Source: an uncultured Bacteroidota bacterium
GTDB lineage: Bacteria; Bacteroidota; Bacteroidia; Chitinophagales; Chitinophagaceae
Direction of reading: 5' to 3'
Length of the DNA stretch: 7,859 nt
NCBI GenBank assembly: GCA_946479055.1
Contig: CAMLEX010000208.1
Location: forward strand, 1 to 7,859
The number at the start of each line of letters is the position of its first letter. Positions within the stretch are counted from its first letter, which is position 1. Made by a program: the position numbers and the translations under genes. Shown piece after piece: positions 1 to 6,119 of this stretch. The notes beneath the pieces are model-generated. The model searched no databases, was not told the DNA's origin, and saw only the letters and a program-made list of their open reading frames with translations.

Positions 1-181
1 ACCTGCGGGCAGTATACTATCATCTTGCTTTTATTTTTCTATAAATAGTCTTCGCATTTTTTTATGTGAATTGCTTGTAGCGATAACATTTCATACCCTA
101 ATCATTAACAAATGGCATACATGGTTGCACAGAGTTGGATGTAAATTCAGTTAACGATTTTTTTCACTTAAAAACTTGCGT

Positions 182-2764
182 ATGAAAAATTTTAAACTCT
201 TCCTGAGCTGCTATGCTATTTTTTTATCCTTTCAAATTCAGGCACAAACATCTCAACCCTACAACTGGAAAAACGTGCAGATTGTAGGTGGTGGATTTGT
301 ACCGGGCATTGCATACAATGAGTCCGAAGCCGGACTTGTTTATGCCCGAACAGATATCGGTGGTGCCTACCGGATGGATCCGGCTACCAGCCGATGGATT
401 CCTTTAACCGACTGGATTGGATGGGACGATTGGAATCTGACAGGTATTGTTAGCCTGGCAACAGACGCGGTAGATCCCAACCGTCTTTACCTTGCCGCCG
501 GTACCTACACCAACAGTTGGGATCCCAATAACGGAGCCATTCTCCGATCTACAGACAGGGGTAATACATTTCAAATTTCTCCCCTCCCATTTAAACTCGG
601 TGGCAATATGCCCGGGCGTGGTATGGGTGAACGTTTGGTTATTGATCCCAACAATAACAGTATCCTTTACCTGGGTGCACCAAGCGGTAATGGACTTTGG
701 AAGAGTACCAACTCTGGTGTTAACTGGGCAAAGGTTACAAGTTTTCCAACTGCCGGAACTTATATTGAAGATCCTAACGATGTAAATGGTTACCTGAACG
801 ACATCCAGGGAATTGTATGGATAACATTTGACAAAAGAACAGGAACAGCAGGCAACACAACACAAACTATTTATGCAGGTGTTGCCGACAAAGGGAATAG
901 TATTTACAGAAGTACAGATGGTGGGGCAACCTGGTCTGCCCTTGCCGGCCAGCCGACTGGTTATGTTCCGCATAAAGGCAAATTGGATGAGGTAAATGGA
1001 TATTTATATGTCACTTATAGCGACAACGGTGGCCCGTATGGTGGTGGTAAGGGCCAGGTGTGGAGATATGCTACAGCAACTGGTGTGTGGCAAGAAATAA
1101 GTCCTGTTCCGGTTAGCAGTGGTGATAACTATTTTGGCTATAGCGGTCTTACAATCGACAAGCAACATCCAAACGCAATTATGGTAACGGGTTATAGCTC
1201 GTGGTGGCCTGATACACATATCTGGCGGAGCCTTGATAATGGAAATACCTGGACCCGTATCTGGGACTGGACACGTTATCCTAACCGTTCCTTCCGCTAT
1301 ACGATGGATGTTGCAGCGTCACCCTGGCTGTATTGGGGTGGTGCAAGCGGTGGTGGCAGACCCGGCGCTGAAGTTTTTCCAAAGCTTGGCTGGATGACGG
1401 AATCGCTGGAAATTGATCCATTCAATTCTAACAAAATGATGTATGGCACCGGTGCTACTATTTTTGGTAGCGATAATTTGACGGAGTGGGATGCAGGAAG
1501 ACAAATTACTATCAAAGTAAAAGCACAGGGCTTGGAGGAAACTGCTATACAGGAATTAGTAAGTCCACCTACGGGTCCTCAACTACTCAGTGGCATGTAT
1601 GATATCTATGGTTTTACACATCAGAATGTTGATGTTGTACCGACTGCTTTTTTTGAAGGCCCAAGGATTGCCACCGTTAGCATTGATTATGCTGAGCTAA
1701 AACCAACTTACCTATTTCGTGTGGGCCAGGGAAGTACTGCAGACGCAATTAAAGCAGCGGGATACTCAACAAATACAGGCACAAGCTGGACTGCTGTAAC
1801 AGGACAACCCAGTGGAGTAAATAACGGTGAGGGCACCTGCGCTGTTAATGCCACAGGAACACGAGTGGTATGGAGCCCAAATGATGCTGCAGTATCTTAT
1901 TCTGCTAATAATGGTAAAACCTGGACAGCCTGTGTTGGTATTCCTTCCGGAGCAATCGTTAAGTCAGACCGGGTAAATGCCAATAAATTTTATGGCTTTA
2001 AGAATGGTACTTTCTATGTAAGCACTAATGCTGGCGCCAACTTTACGGTAGCCGCCACTGGTCTTCCCGCATCTGCACAGTTCAGAGCAGTGGCAGGAAA
2101 GGAAGGCCATATCTGGCTGGCAGGATATACTACAGGAATGTGGCGGTCCACCAATTCAGGAACAAGCTTTACCCAGCTAGCCAATGTGGAAGAAGCAGAC
2201 AATATCGGTTTGGGCAAAGCAGCGCCCAATCAAACCTATATGGCTATTTATACCAGTGCCAAAATTGGCGGGGTCAGGGGAATTTTTCGCTCCGATAATG
2301 AAGGAGTTTCCTGGGTACGCATTAACGACGACCAACATCAATATGCATGGACTGGCAAGGTGATCACCGGCGATCCGCGGATTTATGGACGGGTTTATTT
2401 TGGCACCAATGGCCGTGGCATCATCTATGGTGATATCCAAACAACCCAACTTTCTAAACCTATGGTAAGCGTTAAGGCAGTGGAAACGGAAATGCAATCA
2501 GAATATGAAAGTTTAAAACTCAGTCCTAATCCTTCCTTGGGATATCAGTTTTTAATCAATTATCCCGGAGAAAAAAGAACGAGAATGAATCTGTTTGTAA
2601 CGGATGCGAATGGAAGGACAGTTTATCAACAAAAACTGAGCTCCGTTGATTTTGAAAGCAACCAAACATTGATCAGGCTGCCCAAAAAATTATCCGGAGG
2701 ACTTTACCTGGTTAGTATCAGCAATGGTGAGAAAACTTATAGCACAAAGCTTGTTGTTTATTAA
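182..2764 (+). CDS. Secreted GH74 family xyloglucanase with T9SS C-terminal sorting domain
   Basis: Predicted endo-beta-1,4-glucanase acting on xyloglucan outside the cell or on its surface. With ATG at 182 the protein has 860 residues. An in-frame TTG six bases upstream is possible, but ATG gives a standard signal peptide (about residues 1-21, ending QIQA before QTSQ). The GH74 double beta-propeller follows (about 28-755). It carries nine Asp-box-like motifs (SxDxGxTW type) starting near 122, 174, 243, 349, 528, 573, 613, 655 and 703. The family's two catalytic Asp residues map to D58 in ARTDIGGAYR and D474 in SGMYDIYGFTH. The SSWWPDTHIWRS stretch near 339 and GTNGRGIIYGD near 741 are also typical of GH74. 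After a linker, residues 778-860 form a type A T9SS sorting domain, beginning LKLSPNPS and ending YSTKLVVY, so the protein should cross the outer membrane by T9SS. The family assignment is firm; endo versus exo action and exact substrate are inferred. No polysaccharide-utilisation partners are adjacent. Confidence 0.93.
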   Translation: MKNFKLFLSCYAIFLSFQIQAQTSQPYNWKNVQIVGGGFVPGIAYNESEAGLVYARTDIGGAYRMDPATSRWIPLTDWIGWDDWNLTGIVSLATDAVDPNRLYLAAGTYTNSWDPNNGAILRSTDRGNTFQISPLPFKLGGNMPGRGMGERLVIDPNNNSILYLGAPSGNGLWKSTNSGVNWAKVTSFPTAGTYIEDPNDVNGYLNDIQGIVWITFDKRTGTAGNTTQTIYAGVADKGNSIYRSTDGGATWSALAGQPTGYVPHKGKLDEVNGYLYVTYSDNGGPYGGGKGQVWRYATATGVWQEISPVPVSSGDNYFGYSGLTIDKQHPNAIMVTGYSSWWPDTHIWRSLDNGNTWTRIWDWTRYPNRSFRYTMDVAASPWLYWGGASGGGRPGAEVFPKLGWMTESLEIDPFNSNKMMYGTGATIFGSDNLTEWDAGRQITIKVKAQGLEETAIQELVSPPTGPQLLSGMYDIYGFTHQNVDVVPTAFFEGPRIATVSIDYAELKPTYLFRVGQGSTADAIKAAGYSTNTGTSWTAVTGQPSGVNNGEGTCAVNATGTRVVWSPNDAAVSYSANNGKTWTACVGIPSGAIVKSDRVNANKFYGFKNGTFYVSTNAGANFTVAATGLPASAQFRAVAGKEGHIWLAGYTTGMWRSTNSGTSFTQLANVEEADNIGLGKAAPNQTYMAIYTSAKIGGVRGIFRSDNEGVSWVRINDDQHQYAWTGKVITGDPRIYGRVYFGTNGRGIIYGDIQTTQLSKPMVSVKAVETEMQSEYESLKLSPNPSLGYQFLINYPGEKRTRMNLFVTDANGRTVYQQKLSSVDFESNQTLIRLPKKLSGGLYLVSISNGEKTYSTKLVVY

Positions 2765-2799
2765 ACTGCTGATGCAGTCATTCATTTAAAAGCCTTATT

Positions 2800-2831
2800 A
2801 AAGCCAACCTTGACGGGTTGGCTTTTTCTTT
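2800..2831 (+). terminator. Intrinsic terminator after the GH74 gene
   Basis: A perfect 10-bp stem (AAAGCCAACC at 2800-2809 pairing with GGTTGGCTTT at 2816-2825) encloses a 6-base loop, TTGACG. A T-rich tail follows. It lies 36 bases past the stop codon of the GH74 gene and separates it from the next gene, so the two are probably transcribed independently. Confidence 0.88.
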
Positions 2832-2874
2832 CCGACTCACTTGGTTTTTATCATTTTCTTTAAACATTCTCCCA

Positions 2875-2890
2875 GATCAAATGATTGATC
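2875..2890. repeat. Short inverted repeat GATCAA-N4-TTGATC
   Basis: Two perfect 6-base arms (2875-2880 and 2885-2890) are separated by ATGA. The right arm overlaps the candidate -33 element upstream of the gene at 3027, so it could be an operator. A 12-base palindrome in AT-rich DNA can also arise by chance, and only one copy is seen. Confidence 0.3.
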
Positions 2891-2915
2891 CAGCCCTTTT
2901 TTTGTTGTAACTTAG
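2885..2915 (+). promoter_or_regulatory. Candidate Bacteroidota promoter for the gene at 3027
   Basis: TTG at 2885-2887 is followed after 20 bases by TAACTTAG at 2908-2915, one mismatch from the TAnnTTTG -7 consensus of Bacteroidota. This predicts a leader of about 105 bases. The match is imperfect. A competing near-match, TACATTTT a few bases downstream, has poor spacing to a TTTG, so the exact promoter is uncertain. Confidence 0.3.
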
Positions 2916-3026
2916 GATATACATTTTCCGGCCTATAAGACTTCACTTTCAGAACTGATTCTTTCTTCAAAAATCCTTACCTGGAAACCAGCCATACAAT
3001 TTCGAATCACTTCTAAAAATAAACTT

Positions 3027-3812
3027 ATGAAACCTTTTTACCTGTTCACTGTGGTTATGGCTATCAGTATCTGCGGTTCAGCACAAATAAAAGGAGGATT
3101 TTCTTACTCCTTCTCATTACCCCTGCATGAAATGAAAGAGAATATCAGGCCGGTCCACAGCTTGAATATTTCTTTTCTTTCACAAGTTAAACGACTCAGC
3201 AAACTTTCATGGGGCATTGAGGGCAGTTTTGGACAGTATGCCGCCTTTAGAAAAGACCAGGACATACGTTTCCCCGATGGATCGGGTATTAGCACCGAGG
3301 TCAGTTACAGCAGCAATGTAGTTTCCGGCGGGATATTAACCCGTTTAAATTTATTTAAAGAAAAAAAAATGAACCCTTACCTGGTGGGTAAATTGGGTTA
3401 TGCCAGTTTTTTCAGTACTGTTACTGTTGCGGATCCGGAAGACGATGCTGATTGCAAACCGCTTGATAGGAAAACACCGGTGAGTGATCATAGTTTCTTT
3501 GCCTCATATGGGGCGGGGCTGCAAATAAATATAAGCAGTAAGAAAAAAACAAAAAATGCCTGGATTGATATTTCAGTGAGCCAACTGCATGGCACCAAAC
3601 TGGATTATATCAATATAAAAGACATCAAAGATCATGTTCACAATGATCCCAATAATCCTGCACCTCCTATGGACAAGAGCGTTCCATTAAACATACGTTT
3701 TGTGAATGTGTCCACGCAAGCGATTCATGAACATCAATTGGCGGAAGTATATAACAGTCCGTTACGATTACTGGAAATCAAAGCAGGCGTAGTATGGCGA
3801 TTGGATAACTGA
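3027..3812 (+). CDS. Exported protein, probable outer-membrane beta-barrel, unknown function
   Basis: A 261-residue protein that I do not recognise as a named family. It starts MKPFYLFTVVMAISICGSAQ, a signal peptide with likely cleavage after GSA at residue 19. Cys16 is preceded by Ile and does not fit a lipobox. The mature part has many alternating hydrophobic and polar stretches and aromatic ends: residues 22-30, 44-52, 60-70, 90-108, 116-133, 157-170, 178-187, 221-229 and 246-259, closing with GVVWRLDN. Charged loops separate them (for example 136-150, and 195-218 rich in Asp, Asn and Pro). This pattern resembles the small outer-membrane beta-barrel proteins common in Bacteroidota; that is inference from pattern, not a motif hit. 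The ATG at 3027 has an A-rich leader and no Shine-Dalgarno motif. It appears monocistronic, lying between two terminators. A soluble periplasmic beta-rich protein is the main alternative. Confidence 0.8.
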   Translation: MKPFYLFTVVMAISICGSAQIKGGFSYSFSLPLHEMKENIRPVHSLNISFLSQVKRLSKLSWGIEGSFGQYAAFRKDQDIRFPDGSGISTEVSYSSNVVSGGILTRLNLFKEKKMNPYLVGKLGYASFFSTVTVADPEDDADCKPLDRKTPVSDHSFFASYGAGLQINISSKKKTKNAWIDISVSQLHGTKLDYINIKDIKDHVHNDPNNPAPPMDKSVPLNIRFVNVSTQAIHEHQLAEVYNSPLRLLEIKAGVVWRLDN

Positions 3813-3861
3813 TTTAACGGTAATAAGAGATTACCACATAAAAACAGATTTACTCCAAACG

Positions 3862-3890
3862 AAAAAACCAGCCCAAAGCTGGTTTTTTTT
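3862..3890. terminator. Bidirectional intrinsic terminator between convergent genes
   Basis: The arms AAAAAACCAGC (3862-3872) and GCTGGTTTTTT (3878-3888) pair perfectly over 11 bp around the loop CCAAA, with T continuing to 3890. Because A and T runs flank the GC core symmetrically, the hairpin gives a T-tract on either strand. It sits 49 bases past the plus-strand stop at 3812 and 19 bases past the minus-strand stop at 3910, so it can end both transcripts. Confidence 0.88.
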
Positions 3891-3909
3891 AATCCATAGA
3901 TTAATTCAT

Positions 3910-4026
3910 TTAAGAACCGTAAATAGCCCAGACGGTAATAATAGTGGCGGTAATAAGAAAGACTGATGCAATGATAATAGTAGCAACTACATTTTCATCG
4001 TGTAAAAGAGTGTTGAGTTTTTTCAT
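3910..4026 (-). CDS. Small single-span membrane peptide, 38 aa, unknown function
   Basis: A short reading frame on the minus strand, ATG at 4026 and TAA at 3910-3912, encodes 38 residues. It has a basic and polar start (MKKLNTLLHDENV), then one hydrophobic helix of about 21 residues (roughly 14-34, rich in Ile, Val, Ala and Thr, with Trp33), and ends AIYGS. It is probably an inner-membrane peptide. Support for a real gene is indirect. A near-consensus promoter lies about 110 bases upstream on the same strand, a hairpin terminator begins 19 bases after the stop, and the frame fills an otherwise empty 421-base gap. The leader just before the ATG is A/T-rich with no Shine-Dalgarno motif, as usual in this phylum. 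I know of no named family. It could be a stress or toxin-like membrane peptide, or a small subunit of an envelope complex, but nothing here decides this. The TlpA-like gene upstream could also read through into it, since no clear terminator separates them. Confidence 0.6.
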   Translation of the reverse strand: MKKLNTLLHDENVVATIIIASVFLITATIITVWAIYGS

Positions 4027-4133
4027 ACACAAAAGTTTTAAAATGTAAAAAAGTAGGATAGAAAGCTTCAGAGGTGTAACGGAGTTCTCGGAATAATAAA
4101 TCTTCTGTGCTTTACAAAGGGGCGGGGATAACG

Positions 4134-4165
4134 CAAATCTACCGAATTCTTAAATACCTGTCAAA
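4134..4165 (-). promoter_or_regulatory. Bacteroidota-type promoter upstream of the 38-aa peptide gene
   Basis: Read on the minus strand, TTTG (4165-4162) is followed after 20 bases by TAGATTTG (4141-4134). This matches the Bacteroidota consensus TTTG-N19-TAnnTTTG in every defined base, with spacing one longer than the commonest. Transcription would start near 4127 and give a leader of about 100 bases before the ATG at 4026. No stable leader structure was evident by eye. Confidence 0.6.
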
Positions 4166-4233
4166 GAAGTTTGATATATTTTCTTGGCCGGCTGGTCTTC
4201 CGAAAAAGCATGAATACAACCCGATGCAACAGT

Positions 4234-5463
4234 TTACTTATTTTTTTTCAGCAGCCCATCCACTGTTGCATTAAATTCTTTTTTGAATTCTTCATAATGC
4301 TTACCGCTGCCCGGGCCATAAAAAGAAGAGTGAATCTCCTGCACATTTCCTTTTCTGTCAAGAAAGATAGTGGTAGGAAAACTTTTTATCGGCGTTATCT
4401 GTGGCAAAGTTTTTTCAGTTTTCAATGAATCATTAACCGACACTCCCGTTATGAGCATCGGATATTTTACATTAAACAACTTCTGGAATTTTCTTAAACT
4501 TTTCTGTGACCGCTGAAAATCCGTGCTGTACTCATAAGCCAAAGACACAATTTCTATTCCCCTGCTCTTGTTCCTGTTATAATAGTCACTCAGGAACTTT
4601 GTTTCATCAAGGCAATTGGGACACCAGCTTCCCATGATCTGAATGATGACCACTTTATCTTTAAACCGTTCATCACTTATAGAAACTTTGGTGCCATCAA
4701 TATCATTGAAAGCAAAATCAAGTTTTGAATATCCTTCTTTCAGTTGAGGAGCAATTCCTTCAGGCAGCCCTGCATTATTATTCTTTTCGGCAATCCATGT
4801 TTCCTTACCAGCAATACCCGAACCAAAAAAACCTTCAGCAATTTTATTTGCATGTACAATTTTTGCAGAAAACGTATAGGCATGTGCACCGTCAAAAGTA
4901 GAGAGATGCAGTAGATCACCCGTAACGACACCCTGCAGGTAGCGGTAATCACCTGTTGGTGTTAAAAAAGTGCCCGTGAGGTTATTCCCTTTTTGCACAA
5001 ACTCTGCCACTGCAGGCCTTGTAGTTCCATTGGCCCTTGTAATGGTCACCGACCACCTTCCGCTGATATTATTTTTTGCAGCACCCTGTGAAGCATCAAA
5101 TCTTTTTTTGTCTGGCATCGCCACAAAGGGCCATTGCTGCGTTTTAACTGCAGTACCTTTTAGCCATATACCTTTCAGCGAACCATCCGGCTGCATCTGC
5201 GTTTTAAACTCAGATTCAAATACTGGCATCCGGAAAAAAACCGAGTCATCTTTTATTTTCAGTTCTCTTACAACAATCTTTTCTGATGCATTGATAATGT
5301 ACAATTGAGTTTGGTTACCAGAGCCCTTAATTTCCATATTGAAAACAACTTCCTTTCCATCTTCCCGGTAAAGGATGCCGCGATAATCGCCGGCCTTTGG
5401 CTGGGCATTTAAAAAAAATGAAATAAAGCTTAATCCAATAGCAATGAATAAGTTTTTTATCAT
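4234..5463 (-). CDS. Exported TlpA-family thiol-disulfide oxidoreductase
   Basis: A 409-residue protein with a thioredoxin-fold C-terminal domain that should reduce or exchange disulfides in periplasmic partners. A signal peptide occupies about residues 1-20 (ending FFLNA before QPKAG). Two beta-rich segments follow: about 25-115, and about 132-225 containing ISGRWSVTIT and NLTGTFLTPTGDYRYLQG. Such an N-terminal region is often joined to TlpA domains in Bacteroidota, but its role is not known to me. The thioredoxin-like domain spans about 246-405: a beta-strand VVIIQIMGSW leads into the active site WCPNC (Cys281 and Cys284), and the cis-proline is Pro363 in KSFPTTIFLD. Both redox cysteines are intact and are the only cysteines in the protein. 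ATG at 5461-5463 is the natural start. It diverges from the gene at 5628; no convincing promoter was found in the 164 bases between them. Specific substrates cannot be inferred; cytochrome c maturation genes are not adjacent. Confidence 0.9.
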   Translation of the reverse strand: MIKNLFIAIGLSFISFFLNAQPKAGDYRGILYREDGKEVVFNMEIKGSGNQTQLYIINASEKIVVRELKIKDDSVFFRMPVFESEFKTQMQPDGSLKGIWLKGTAVKTQQWPFVAMPDKKRFDASQGAAKNNISGRWSVTITRANGTTRPAVAEFVQKGNNLTGTFLTPTGDYRYLQGVVTGDLLHLSTFDGAHAYTFSAKIVHANKIAEGFFGSGIAGKETWIAEKNNNAGLPEGIAPQLKEGYSKLDFAFNDIDGTKVSISDERFKDKVVIIQIMGSWCPNCLDETKFLSDYYNRNKSRGIEIVSLAYEYSTDFQRSQKSLRKFQKLFNVKYPMLITGVSVNDSLKTEKTLPQITPIKSFPTTIFLDRKGNVQEIHSSFYGPGSGKHYEEFKKEFNATVDGLLKKNK

Positions 5464-5627
5464 GCACGGTTTTTTGATAATGCAATACTAAAATAAAACA
5501 ATGGATACTGTCAGTCGGTTGATGACAACAGGCAAATAAACAGTATTTCAACAGGATTGTTGTGTCACTGCGCTATGCCAGGCAAGACCAAAAAATCAGT
5601 ACTTTTATTTCTTCAAATTCCAATAAA

Positions 5628-6071
5628 ATGTGGACATGTCCGATATGTAATCAGCAGTTCGTAAAAACCAACCAATCACATTCCTGTAAAGACAAAACCA
5701 TGCAGGATTTCCTGAATGGTAAATCTGCTAATACATTGGAATTGTTTGACTACTTTATAGAACAATACAAATTGATTGGAGATATTTCTGTTCACCCGAC
5801 AAAATCCATGATCGCTATTGGCAACAAAACCCGCTTTGCCTACATTACGCAGTTAGGTAAGAACTTTATTGATATCGTATTCCCATTTAAGCAATCATAT
5901 GATGACAACCTGTGTTTTACCAAGATAAAACCAGTGCCCGGCAGCGACGATTACAATCATTACTTCCGTATGTATTTTAAAGAAGATTTGAATGCGGAAA
6001 TCAGAAAGTACATGAAGCTTGCCTATAAATTGGCCAGCAGATCTTATGGTGAAGACACAAAAGATAACTAA
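5628..6071 (+). CDS. DUF5655 domain protein with N-terminal CCHC zinc motif
   Basis: A 147-residue probably cytoplasmic protein. The frame is open back to a GTG at 5562, but the ATG at 5628 is preferred: it places MWTCPICNQQF at the N-terminus, as in relatives I recall, and the 22 residues it removes look unstructured. Cys4, Cys7, His18 and Cys20 form a likely zinc site (C-x2-C-x10-H-x-C). The rest (about 30-140) matches the DUF5655 type, with an alpha/beta pattern including SVHPTKSMIAIGNKTRFAYI and a C-terminal helix, KYMKLAYKLA. The biochemical function of this family is not established to my knowledge; nucleic-acid or protein binding through the zinc motif is only a possibility. A weak -7-like TACTTTTA at 5600-5607 lacks a matching -33 element. 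It converges on the ATPase gene with 48 bases between the stops and no clear hairpin. Confidence 0.82.
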   Translation: MWTCPICNQQFVKTNQSHSCKDKTMQDFLNGKSANTLELFDYFIEQYKLIGDISVHPTKSMIAIGNKTRFAYITQLGKNFIDIVFPFKQSYDDNLCFTKIKPVPGSDDYNHYFRMYFKEDLNAEIRKYMKLAYKLASRSYGEDTKDN

Positions 6072-6119
6072 GCTTATCTATGGATCAGTGGCGACATACC
6101 AGTCATAAACATACTACTG

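Noticed and set aside
112..144. Ten-codon upstream frame before the GH74 gene
   Set aside because: It is too short to distinguish from chance and has no promoter or leader-peptide pattern such as repeated codons.
176..181. TTG at 176 as start codon of the GH74 gene
   Set aside because: ATG at 182 is only two codons downstream, gives a normal signal peptide, and is the more usual start.
404..973. Long minus-strand reading frame (189 codons) opposite the GH74 gene
   Set aside because: It lies wholly inside a well-supported gene, has a Cys-rich low-sense composition, and shows no promoter or domain; it is an antisense shadow.
5562..5627. GTG-initiated 22-residue extension of the DUF5655 protein
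   Set aside because: The extension has no recognisable structure, while the family-typical N-terminus MWTCP begins exactly at the ATG at 5628.
5464..5627. Divergent promoters between the TlpA-like and DUF5655 genes
   Set aside because: Near-matches to the -7 element (TAGTATTG on minus at 5490-5483, TACTTTTA on plus at 5600-5607) have no TTG or TTTG at suitable spacing, so no promoter is called.
6072..6119. Terminator between the converging DUF5655 and ATPase genes
   Set aside because: No stem with adequate pairing and a T-tract is visible in these 48 bases.
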